Source: Perognathus longimembris pacificus (Eukaryota; Chordata; Mammalia; Rodentia; Heteromyidae). Taken from it: a stretch of DNA of 64,000 nucleotides. Position 1 is the stretch's first letter; each line of letters begins with the position of its first letter. The position numbers were made by a program, and so were the translations under genes. Below, in pieces: positions 16,686 through 25,668 of the stretch. The DNA lies in the NCBI RefSeq assembly GCF_023159225.1, contig NC_063181.1:7089606-7153605 (forward strand), read 5' to 3'. The notes under the pieces are model-generated. The model worked only from the letters and a program-made list of their open reading frames with translations, did not search any database and was not told where the DNA came from.

Positions 16686-17056
16686 GCAGAGGGATGAGTG
16701 TGAGGTTGGGTATCTCTTGTTGTGTCAGAGACTTCTGCCCTGTCACTTCCGTAGTGTTACACAGTCTGCAGACGCCTTGGTCTGTGACTCAACTTTGAGA
16801 TGTGAGTGACAGTTTCCTTCATTATTACAACTTCATTACTGCCGTCTGTCTCCCCCACCCTTACCTTGAGGTCCTCTGAATTTCGGTTTGCGATGGCGAT
16901 GCCTGGAGATAGATGGTTGCTATCCCACCGCTTTCTTCTTTCTCATCGGATGCTTTGGTTTTTCATTTCAGAAATACAATTTAAAACCTGGGGGATGAGT
17001 CTTGAGCTAAGTAAAGATTTGACACCTGATTACAGTCTTAGCTCCTCTAGAGGCGT

Positions 17057-17280
17057 AGATGGAGGGGGTGAACGTTCAAAGCCAGCCCGGGCATCAGGTT
17101 AACAAACCTCCATTTTAAGAACAACAACAGCAACTACAACTGGGTGTGGTGGTATGTACTGGGGACCCTGGCTATGTGGGAAAGTCTAAGTGGGGGTTCT
17201 AAGCTGGCCCTGGGCAAAATCATGAGACAATATAATAGTTAAAAACAATCAAAACACCAAAGGCTGGAAGTATGGCTCAA
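17057..17280 (+). repeat. Old B1-type SINE cluster with ID-like head
   Basis: 17139-17233 has a B1-like order (CTGGGTGTGGTGGTATGTAC, later GGCCCTGGGCAAAATCATGA). 17057-17137 carries another B1-like piece (GTTCAAAGCCAGCCCGGGCA). 17262-17280 looks like the start of an ID element (AGGCTGGAAGTATGGCTCA) running straight into the TA array. Confidence 0.5.

Positions 17281-17325
<45 letters not shown>
17281..17325. repeat. (TA)n microsatellite
   Basis: About 22 TA units, directly abutting an ID-like fragment. Confidence 0.97.
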
Positions 17326-17328
<3 letters not shown>

Positions 17329-17514
17329 AAGGGGACAATGGGGGTAGATTTTGACACTTGAAGATGTCTTTAGCCATGATGCTTCTGCAGTCAACTGTCT
17401 TAGGATAGAAGGACCTTATAGCCACTGCCCCCCCTCCCCCGCCCCCCAAATCTATTCTAGGGAGAGAAATCTTTGGGCAGTGGAGGTTTCCCTGTGAAAT
17501 AACTTCCGACACGT

Positions 17515-18034
17515 GACGATGTTTCCAATATGACCTTTATTAAGCAAGAACTGCTGTGACATTTAACATTGATCAACATAAGGTTGTAAACTGTGCATGT
17601 CCTCAACGTTCTCCCATGAACAAAAGTCCCTTTTAAATGCACCAGTGAGGTAAACATAATGATTCGTATATAGCTTCCTTAAGGCTAAGAGAGTTCCGTG
17701 TTTCATTGATTAGTTTTTGGCTCAGTTGGTACTTTACATAGCACATCTCAAGACATTCCCCACCCCTGAACACCCCCCTTCCAAACAGCTTAGGAGATTG
17801 GCCACTTCCCCGGGTACATACGTGATCATGCATTTGAAGTCCCCCCCCAAAAAAGACTAAGGAGGGAGCACCCTGAGCTGGCATGCAGTTCCTTCGTATT
17901 GCACAAGGTAAATACAAGGGCAAGGCCCGGAGCCCCCATGGGAGAACCCATTCGGTTTTTGATGCTGTCAATCACATGCATGTTTATTTTTGAAAGTGTC
18001 CTATGGCTTAACCTTTCGCAGTGGACTCCTGCCT
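17515..18034 (-). other. NEFM: NEFM 3' untranslated region (end inferred)
   Basis: SINE-free sequence between the TAA stop and the AATAAA at 17536-17541. The boundary near 17515 is inferred from the usual 10-30 base spacing to cleavage. Confidence 0.65.
17536..17541 (-). terminator. NEFM: NEFM polyadenylation signal (main candidate)
   Basis: AATAAA on the - strand (TTTATT on +), ~500 bases after the NEFM stop, giving a 3' UTR of about the length usual for mammalian NEFM. Another hexamer at 17983-17988 lies only ~50 bases after the stop and is less likely to be the main site. Confidence 0.65.
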
Positions 18035-19460
18035 TTAGTCACTCTGAGTGACTTCCTTCACGATGGCGTGAGAAGTCACTTTCTCTACCTTCTTAGTGGA
18101 CACTAGCTTCTCCTCAAAGGTCTCCTCGTGCTCCTCTACCTTTTGAGTGACGGTGACAGATTTAGTGATGTATTTGGTAGCACCATCGCCCCCCTCCGTG
18201 GTGATCTTTTCTACCTTTTTGGTCACCACCGTTTTGTCCTCACTTCGGTCGCCCCCCTTCTTTTCCTCTGCTGGGCTCAAGTCTAACCCATTGGTGACCA
18301 CGCCTTTCTCCTCTTCTCTCCCACTACCCTTTTCCTTCGTCTCCTGCTCTTCCTCCTCCTCCTCCTCCTCCTCCTCCTTGCCCTCTACCTCCCCATTGAC
18401 TGCTATGTCTTCCTTCCTGGATTCCTTGGCACCTTGATCGCTTCCTTCCTCCTCACCCCCTCCCTCCTCCTCTGCCTTCTCCTTCTCCTTCTCCTTCTCC
18501 TTCTCCTGTGGTGGCTTCTCCTCTTCCCGGGTGTCTTTCTCCACGCTCACCTTCACTGATTTGGTGATGGTGATTACCTCCTGCACTGCCTTCTCCTTCA
18601 CGGGGGACTCCGCTTTCTTCTTGTCTGGCACGTCTTTCGGCTTCTCCTCCTTCGCCTCTACCTTTTCTTCCTTGGGCGACTCCTGGGCCACTTCTTTCTT
18701 TCCTTCCTCAGCTTTCTGTTCTTCCTCTTTCTGCTCGCCCTTGGCAGGTCTGGCTTCTGCTTTGGGCTTCACTTCTTCCACAGGGGACTTTGGCACAGGG
18801 CTCTTGGCTTTCTCTGGCTTTTCGGCCTTGGCTTCCACTACCAGCTCTTCCTTGGCAGCCACACCTTCTTTCTTTTCCTCAGTTTTCTTCTCATCCTTAG
18901 CTTCCACTTCCTCTCCTTCACCTTCTGCCTCGGTTTCTCCCTCTTCTTCCTGCTCACCCTCATCTTTCTCACTGGAGCCTTCCTTCTCAGATCCTCCCTC
19001 TTCTGCTTGGTCTGACTTAGCACCCTCATCTTCTTCCTCTTCCTCCTCCTCTTGGCCTTCCTCCTCCTTTTCCTCTTCTTCCTCTTTCATCTCAGGGGCA
19101 GTAGCTTTCACAGGGGACTTTTTGGCAGCTACCACTTCTTCTTCCTGTTCTTCTTGGGCTCCTTGGTCCTCTTCCTGTTCTTCAGCCTCTTCTTCCTTCT
19201 CCTCTTCTTTGGTGGAAATGGCCAGCTCTTCTGCAATGGCCGTCAGGGCCTCTTCCATTTCTGATTTCTCATCCTCCACTTTGGTTTCCTCGATGATCTC
19301 CTCGACAAATTTGTGCTGCACCTTTAGCTTGGGGGCCTCCACCTTGGTTTTCTGAATCTTACTGGATATTGTGACCGAGGGCTGGCGGTGGGTGTAGAGT
19401 GGCCCGGTGATGCTCCCTGAGAATGTGCTAAATCTGGTCTCTTCTCCTTCCAGCAGTTTT
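18035..19460 (-). CDS. NEFM: NEFM coding exon 3 with stop codon
   Basis: 1426 bp: completes an Arg codon, then [19 protein letters not shown], the [17 protein letters not shown] segment and the whole acidic tail, stopping with TAA at 18037-18035. The acceptor is TCTCTCCTTAG. The coding strand is purine-rich; GAG/GAA runs make two in-frame microsatellites (18349-18378 and 18472-18507). Confidence 0.97.
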
Positions 19461-22400
19461 CTAAGGAGAGAATTTCAAATCAAGGCATCAGACCTGGGGA
19501 GCTCCACTACGTGATGGGCACTGTTGGAGCTGCACAAAGGAAAGATTCTTTGGGGCCCTCGCAGTACCTCGTGTTGTGTCACTGGTCAGTTTCTCCTGGA
19601 GAGCTAACCCCTCACAGACTCCTTACAGTAACTAACCCCCAGCTGTGGTCAGACAACCACATGTACTCACAGCTCTGTACTTGTGAGTCATTTGGCCCCA
19701 TGCGAATATGCTAGAAGGCTTTCTAGTGCCCCTCCCCCACAGTCCTCCAACCAACTAACCTTTACTAACCTTGCCATCTGGATATGGACTTAATGTCTTA
19801 GGCAAACACAGTGTTCAAACATTTCACAAAACGCATTAACTGTATTTCAGAATTTAGGTGAATTTATACTATGGCTAGGTGTCAATATTGGTGAGTCAAC
19901 TATAATTTGGTCTGAAATTTTATTTATTTGTTTATTTATTTATTTAGCCAGTCCTGGGCTTGGACTCAGAGCCTGAGCACAGTCCCTGGCTTCTTTTTGC
20001 TCAAGGCTAGCACTCTGCCACTTGAGCCACAGCGCCACTTCTGGCCGTTTTCTGTATATGGGGTGCTGAGGAATAGAACCCAGGGCTTCAGGTATAGGAG
20101 GCAAGCACTCTTGCCACTAGGCCATAGTCCCAGACCCTGGTCTGAAATTTTAATAACAATACATCTACTAAGAATAATTATTCGGGCTGGGGAGATAGCC
20201 TAGTGGCAAGAGTGCCTGCCTCGGATACACGAGGCCCTAGGTTCGATTCCCCAGCACCACATATACAGAAAACGGCCAGAAGCGGCGCTGTGGCTCAAGT
20301 GGCAGAGTGCTAGCCTTGAGCGGGAAGAAGCCAGGGACAGTGCTCAGGCCCTGAGTCCAAAGCCCAGGACTGGCCAAAAAAAAAAAAAAAAGAATAATTA
20401 TTCGGCCTCTGTTGAAAAGAGGAAGTGCAATTTATTCTTCTTACAATTACTTCATTGGTAGAAAAATGGTTTATAATCAAGAATTTAGTCAAAAAGCAAG
20501 CTCATATTAGGAGATCTGTAACCAATCCATCAATAAAGTAGTGATGTTTATATACATCTCCGTATATATGTGTGTGCACTTATGTACATATGCTTTTAGA
20601 ATTCTAGATAGAGGTAGATGAGTAATCACGTCTGGCATGTGCAATCTATACTATACAGTCTAATAATTTCACATCTATAGTCTACATATGTGAAAATGAG
20701 TATATCCATCTTCTAAGTTGTCTTTATTCTCAGCCAGATGAGGCAACAGTAAGCCATCACGAAGAGAGACATAGAATGTCCTGGTGTTTGTCCTTGACAG
20801 TGATCGGTGTGACAAGCTGTGCATAAAGTATGAAAAACTGAAACTTCATTCAAGCGTTTCTCACTAAAATAAAAAAAAGCTGAAGCATAAGCACCGAAAT
20901 CCACCGGTGTACCCCCCCACCCCCCACCCCGCCCCTCCTCAACGCATCTCAGCTCACGCCCCCTCCACTGCACCTGCAGCTCTTGGGTGGTTTTTGTTTC
21001 ACGAAGCCCGGAGCCAGGCGGTGACGGGACGAGGACCCCACCCGCCTGCCAACTGCGGAGCCTGCAGTGCGGGAAGTGCGGGGCGCTCACCTGTAGGCGG
21101 CGATCTCGATATCCAGAGCCATCTTGACGTTGAGGAGGTCCTGGTACTCGCGCAAATGACGAGCCATCTCCCACTTCGTCCCCCGGAGCTCATTTTCCAA
21201 CTGCTGGATGGTGTCCTGAAACAGACATGGGGAGTCTGCACTGCGGCTCCCTCACCGGCCGCCGGCTCCCCCCCCATTCCCCGCCCCCCTCCCTCCAGCT
21301 CGGTAAACCTCACCCCCCCCATCACCCCCCCCCCCCTCCTTGGGGCTCTCATTTGGACTTGGGATTCCGGAACAAACGAAATGAAGAAGACAGCGGCACT
21401 TGAAACCCGCGGACCCCCGAACGCGTTGCCACGGGAACACACACGCGTGGGGAAACCCCAAGAGGGGACTCCCCCCTGCCCCCCTCCACCCTCCCCCCCC
21501 ATCCGTCCCCGCGCCCCTCCTCACCCAAGCAGTTTGGGGGCTAAATAAAGCCAATGCTCAGTGCTTTTCGGATCGCGGTGGAAAATAACGCCGAGTCCGT
21601 GCATTTCTGGCATGGGCGATCCTAAAGTTGTTCAATTACCCAAATGCGCCCCCCCTCTCCGCCCCACCCAGCTTTAAACGTGCAGAGTCGAACTCCCAAC
21701 GGGGGGGGGGAATCATGAAATAATAATGATACTACTCATCGGGGGCACCCGTTGGGGTGGGTGTCCGGGTCTGCGGGGGACCCGCGGCCGCCAGGGGGCG
21801 CGATGGGGGGCGGGGAGCGCGCTCGGCACGGAGCCCGGGGGGCGCGCGGCGGCGCTGGCGCTGGCCGGGGCGCGGGCGCAGGCGCAGGCGCGCCGCGCAG
21901 CCGCCGTCTCCCTCCCTACCTGGTAGCTGCTGAGGTCGTGGTTGTGGCGCTCCTCGATGTCGCTGAGCTGCCGCTCCAGGGACTCCTTGGTGCCGCGCAC
22001 GGACTCGAGCTCGATGCTCTTGGACTGCAGCTGGCGCCGGTACTCGGCGATCTCCTCCTTGGCGGAGCGGATGGCCTCCTTGTTCTGCTCGGCCGCCTCG
22101 GTGAGCTTGGCGTAGCGGCACTTGAACCACTCCTCGGCCTGGTGCATGTTGTGGTCGGAGTGGCACTCGAGCTGCGAGCGGATCTCCTTCAGCGCCGTGG
22201 AGATGTCGGTCTTCAGGTAGTCTTTGCGCTCCACGGTGACGTGCGACGCCTGGATCTGGGCCAGCAGGTCGGCCACCTCCTCCTCATGGTTGCTGCGCAG
22301 GAAGGCCACCTCGTCCTGCAGCGACTGCACCTTCTTGTCCAGCTCCACCCGGACCAGCGACGCCTCCTCCACGTCCTTGCGCAGCGCGCGGATGGCCGCC

Positions 22401-23005
22401 TCGGTGTCGTCGCGCAGCCGCGCCTCGTCCTCGAAGCGCTCCTTGAGCCGGTGGATGTCCTCCTCCAGGTGCTCCGAGTCCAGCTGCACCTGCGCCTTCT
22501 CGTGGTTCACCATCTCCAGCGTGGCGCGCAGCTCGCGCAGCTCCTGCTCGTACGCGTCGCCCAGCTGCGCGTGCGACGCCTGCTTCTGCCGCAGCGCCTG
22601 GATCTCCGCCTCGATCTCCTTGTTCTGCTGCTCCAGGAAGTGAACTTTCTCGATGTAGCCGGCGAAGCGGTCGTTCAGCCCCTGCAGCTGCTCCTTCTCG
22701 TTGGCGCGCGCCAGCCGGTAGTCGCCGCCCGCGCCCCCCGCGCCGCCGCCGTTGAGCAGGGACGAGGACTGGCTGAAGTCGAGGCTGCTCTCGGCCGAGC
22801 TCAGCACCGCCGAGCCGTAGGCCAGGCGCGGGGCGAGCGCGCTGCGCTTGTAGGAGGAGGACGCGGTGCTGGGCGAGCCGCGGGACCACGACTGCGAGCG
22901 GAAGCCGCTGGACGGGGACCCGCTCACCCGGCTGAAGCTCGAGCGGGTCTCCGTCACCCGCCGGTAGGCGGACGGGTTGCCCAGCGGGTCCAGCGCGTAG
23001 CTCAT
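18035..23005 (-). CDS. NEFM: Neurofilament medium chain, complete; spliced from 3 coding exons
   Basis: NEFM co-polymerises with NEFL and projects a long phosphorylated tail that spaces axonal filaments. Coding segments on the - strand are 23005-21920, 21215-21091 and 19460-18035: 2637 nt, 878 residues (mouse ~848, human 916). The head (1-~103) is Ser/Arg-rich and starts [20 protein letters not shown]. The rod (~104-415) starts at [20 protein letters not shown] and ends [12 protein letters not shown] (400-411). The tail is acidic: three KSP phosphorylation motifs (518-520, 623-625, 628-630), two ESP variants (664-666, 688-690), a (KE)n run (~722-733), ten consecutive Glu (766-775) and the conserved C-terminal segment ending KEVTQSD. 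The start is the ATG at 23005 with a purine at -3, 62 bases after a TATA box; the frame is open upstream but that is promoter DNA. All splice sites are GT/AG. The gene looks intact. Confidence 0.98.
18349..18378 (-). repeat. NEFM: In-frame GAG trinucleotide run in NEFM exon 3
   Basis: (TCC)n on +, GAG on the coding strand, encoding ten consecutive Glu (residues 766-775). Mouse NEFM as I know it has a shorter Glu run here, so this is a lineage-specific expansion. Confidence 0.85.
18472..18507 (-). repeat. NEFM: In-frame GAGAAG hexanucleotide run in NEFM exon 3
   Basis: CTTCTC repeated on + encodes alternating Lys-Glu ([10 protein letters not shown], about residues 722-733) in the tail. Confidence 0.85.
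19923..20137 (-). repeat. IDL-Geo dimeric SINE
   Basis: Antisense copy: TTTA-rich tail, then the Geo half (GCCAGTCCTGGGCTTGGACT through GCGCCACTTCTGGCC), then the ID-like half ending CCACTAGGCCATAGTCCCAG. A perfect 15-base target-site duplication TGGTCTGAAATTTTA flanks it (19908-19922 and 20138-20152). Confidence 0.93.
20186..20390 (+). repeat. IDL-Geo dimeric SINE
   Basis: Sense copy: GGCTGGGGAGATAGCCTAGT (A-box region), GGTTCGATTCC (perfect pol III B box), the Geo half, then a pure A tail. Target-site duplication AAGAATAATTATTCGG at 20170-20185 and 20390-20405. Young insertion. Confidence 0.93.
21091..21215 (-). CDS. NEFM: NEFM coding exon 2
   Basis: 125 bp encoding [17 protein letters not shown] through DIEIAAYR. 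The acceptor is TGTCTGTTTCAG and the donor is CTACAG|GTGAGC. Same length and phases as NEFL exon 2. Confidence 0.97.
21216..21919 (-). other. NEFM: NEFM intron 1, G-tract rich on the transcribed sense
   Basis: 704 bp GT..AG intron inside the CpG island. On the coding strand it carries several G runs, including G8 and G12 at 21313-21336 and more at 21265-21300 and 21470-21505. No SINE insertion. Confidence 0.85.
21920..23005 (-). CDS. NEFM: NEFM coding exon 1
   Basis: 1086 bp encoding residues 1-362: head, coil 1A, coil 1B and early coil 2, ending HNHDLSSYQ. The donor on the - strand is CAG|GTAGGG, phase 0. A Gly/Ala-rich insert ([12 protein letters not shown], residues 85-96) is longer than the human NGGSGPGGDY. 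Extremely CpG-rich. Confidence 0.97.
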
Positions 23006-23066
23006 CTCGGACGGCCTCGGGGTGTGTGTGGCTGCCACCGCGCTCGGCCGGCCTCGCCGCAGCCCA

Positions 23067-23072
23067 TTTATA
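23067..23072 (-). promoter_or_regulatory. NEFM: NEFM TATA box
   Basis: TATAAA on the - strand within GCTATAAATGGGC, 62 bases upstream of the ATG. A start site ~25-30 bases downstream would give a ~35-base 5' UTR. Confidence 0.8.
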
Positions 23073-23096
23073 GCCGCGGAGCTGGGCCCGGGCCAG

Positions 23097-23134
23097 CGCC
23101 CCGCCCCGTGGGGGCGGCGGCCGAGGGGGCGGGG
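23097..23134 (-). promoter_or_regulatory. NEFM: Sp1-type GC boxes upstream of the NEFM TATA box
   Basis: CGCCCCGCCCC at 23097-23107 and GGGGGCGGGG at ~23124-23133 flank a GC-rich core 30-60 bases upstream of the TATA box. Binding is inferred. Confidence 0.55.
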
Positions 23135-23217
23135 ACTGCGGGCCCCGGGGGCCCGGGGCGGGAGGGGAGGAGGGGGGAGGGTGGGGATCGGCCGCGGAGC
23201 CGGTGCGGCGCGCGCTC

Positions 23218-23223
23218 CACGTG
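23218..23223. promoter_or_regulatory. Canonical E-box in the NEFM upstream region
   Basis: CACGTG palindrome ~150 bases upstream of the TATA box. It could bind bHLH factors; function is not shown by sequence alone. Confidence 0.35.
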
Positions 23224-23875
23224 GGTGGGCCCACCCCGCGCCTCGCCCGTCCCGGCCTCCCCCTCCTCCTCCCCCCCCCCACCCGGCCTCCATCCGGACC
23301 CCAGACCACTCAGGGTCCCCCTCTCTCCCCCCGCATCTCCCACCTCCCGCCAGCCGATCTCCCCCACCTGCGGGGCGAAGCGGCGCCCGACGCCCTTTCT
23401 TTGTCTCCCCGCGCCCCGCGGGGCCCCCACCCGGTCTCCCAGCGGCTCGTCCGCCGCATCCTTGGCGCCTTCTCCCCTTACTTTCCCCTTGCTTCCCGCA
23501 TGTTCTGTGTCTGATCACTTTTCCCTCCGGGTGGGCCTCCCGTGTCTTTATCCCCACGCGCCCTGCCCTTCCCCCTGGGGCCTGTTCCTTTCATTCTCCC
23601 CGTCCCCCTCCATGGCCTCCCCCTCCCCTGCCCCCACTCCTCCTCTTAGAGCCTCGGAGATGAGCCCAAAGGAGTTATGTCTAGAAGATATATATATATT
23701 TTTTAATGGACTCTGAGGACCGATCCTCCCGCAGCCTTCGGGTTGGGGACACGGCGGGCAGGCCCGGGGGCGCCCCGCATGGAGGTGGGATTGGCAGTCG
23801 CGTCCCGCTTAGCGCTTGGGAGAAGCCGGCAGCTTCCGCGGGGCACCAGGTAAGGCGCTCGGGCTCCACGGCGCC

Positions 23876-23896
23876 GGCAGCACCAAGGACAGCGCC
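23876..23896 (+). promoter_or_regulatory. RE1/NRSE (REST binding site) upstream of NEFM
   Basis: The 21 bases read GGCAGCACC-AA-GGACAGCGCC. Against the canonical RE1 (TTCAGCACC-AC-GGACAGCGCC) the right half is perfect and the left half differs only in its first two bases, with one change at the spacer. It lies ~870 bp upstream of the NEFM start codon. REST silences neuronal genes in non-neuronal cells, so a site here fits the gene's neuron-restricted expression. Confidence 0.75.
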
Positions 23897-24058
23897 CCGG
23901 CCGGCGCCCCGGGCCGCCCCGGGGGCGTCAAGTCTGCGGGGTGAGGGGGGGGGGGCAGGGGCCTGGAGAGCAACTCCCCCTCCCCTTCCCCCAGTAAATG
24001 CAGTTGAAACCTGTTTGCAGTGACTTTTCAGGAGCCAGGCTAGGACCCCCCCCCCCCC

Positions 24059-25627
24059 AACTCTAAGACCTCTGCAATGCAGGGTTGGCACACTGAGCAG
24101 ACTGCAGATTGTGAAAAGCCCCCCCCCCCCATTCATTCAAGTCAGTTTGTAAGGAAGAAATGCTTCACGTCCAGTTAGACCTTTCTAATTGAGGTAGGAT
24201 GGATGCAGGAAACGGAGAGACACGGGGGCCCGACGTTTGAAGGTCAAAGGCATGTTCCTTGGAAAGGGGAATTTGAAATCTGCCCGGAGGAAGAGTCCAG
24301 GGAAATATGGTTTATGATAAGTTTGAGAACAATTGACTTCTCTTTGAGCTTAGGACTCCTTATTAACTGAAGTGATTGCTAGGGCACCAGAATTAACTCT
24401 AATTAAAAAGTTGCCAAGCAGATTCCTTGAATCAAAGTCGGTCATTTCCATTTGAAATGTGAGGCATTTCCCCTCTGTAGATTTTAATGGCTGGTATGGA
24501 GGAGCTCTTCCATGTCTTTAAACATGATTACTTAGAAAAGTAGTCTACATAGATTTCCTGCTGCCTGGTGTCCTTCTTGCTGGCTGTTAAAAGTGTCCCT
24601 TTATCCTGAGTCATGCTTAGGGGTAATTCGGGATAGAAAGTTTACAGCAGCACAAGGCAGAGAGAAGGACAGAGGCGACACTGACAGTGTAAGAACCCAG
24701 CCAGGCACAGGTGACAGGGTGAATGCTTGTTGCGGGCCACCAGAAACCGCTGCTTGGGAAAAGTAGTGATTTGATAGCTCCTTTTCACAGCATGCTTTCT
24801 CTCGTCCCTGTTTTGTTAAATGCAACCCAATAAGGGATCAGTAAGTACTCAGGAAAGGCCTCAGTCTCTAGAATCTTTTACCTTTTCAAAATTTTGCCTA
24901 AGCTGTCTTGGCCCCTTGAAGTAAGGTTTTTAGACAGAAGGGGTTCATCTGGGGAGCTGTAGTTTGTGAAGGTGGAAGTTGGCATTGCAGGCTGGTGTTG
25001 GGAAGGTGGACAGACACAGTTAGAGGAGGGGATGACTTGGGAATATTGCAAAAACCAGAGTTTTCTGTTTTCACCGGGACAAATAAAGGAAGAGAAGGCA
25101 AGCTCCCTGGCTCTGTACAATGGTGGACTTCAGAGCCGGAGCCGAGCAGAATAGCATGGTGAGCACGCTACATGCTAACTATGCAGCATTTGTGCCTCAG
25201 TTGTGCATGACTTCCTGCTTTTATGAAAGCACACAGAAGCCCTTAGCAGGGTCTTGTTGCGCATTCTGCAGTGAGAGCACATGGTTCATGGGCAGGCTTC
25301 AGTTGCGACTTCTCTTTTGGGTTTTGGCAATGAGATGACTCTGCAGAGAGACATTTACAAAGAAACACATGTCTAATTTCACAATTGGCCTGTTTTGCCT
25401 CGTATCTAAACTAGCTCAAAAATTGTGATGCTTCCAACGGAGTACAGAAGGAGTAGAGCATTGCATGCAAACAAAATCACAGCCAATTACTTAGGCGAGA
25501 TCTAGTGCTGATAGCTTAAAATGGTAAAGCTCATGGCATGTGAACTCTTCATTGTCCAGTCTGGGCCTTGCAGAATATTGCAGGGAATTTAACGAGTCAT
25601 TTTATGAAGGAGAAACATTCTCATGGT

Positions 25628-25629
<2 letters not shown>
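24059..25629. other. NEFM far-upstream DNA, no gene
   Basis: C runs at 24049-24058 and 24119-24130, then AT-rich sequence. A homeodomain-like patch (AATTAACTCTAATTAAAAAG) lies near 24390-24410. No SINE and no gene-like frame. Confidence 0.4.

Positions 25630-25666
<37 letters not shown>
25630..25666. repeat. (CA)n microsatellite
   Basis: About 18 uninterrupted CA units. Confidence 0.97.

Positions 25667-25668
<2 letters not shown>

Larger units (their letters stand above)
19461..21090 (-). other. NEFM: NEFM intron 2, containing an inverted SINE pair
   Basis: 1630 bp between exon 2 and exon 3 with GT..AG ends on the - strand. It contains two IDL-Geo SINEs in opposite orientations (19923-20137 and 20186-20390). 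No other gene is seen. Confidence 0.9.
21000..24000. other. CpG island over NEFM promoter and exon 1
   Basis: Very high GC and dense CpG from exon 2 through exon 1 into ~1 kb of upstream sequence, fading near 24 kb. Confidence 0.8.

Noticed and set aside
18531..19355. A 274-codon Ser/Phe-rich frame on the + strand
   Set aside because: Antisense shadow of the Glu-rich NEFM tail: GAG/GAA codons read backwards give Ser, Phe and Leu.
20186..20275. tRNA-Ala gene suggested by A- and B-box motifs
   Set aside because: It is the ID-like head of a SINE with a poly-A tail and target-site duplication; no cloverleaf with an intact acceptor stem was evident.
23006..23557. In-frame upstream extension of NEFM exon 1 (would add about 184 residues)
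   Set aside because: It lies across the TATA box and GC boxes, and the known protein starts at MSY; the open frame is due to high GC.
21752..23716. A 654-codon open frame on the + strand, opposite NEFM exon 1
   Set aside because: It is a mirror of the GC-rich NEFM coding exon and promoter; the translation is low-complexity Leu/Arg/Pro-rich and resembles no protein.
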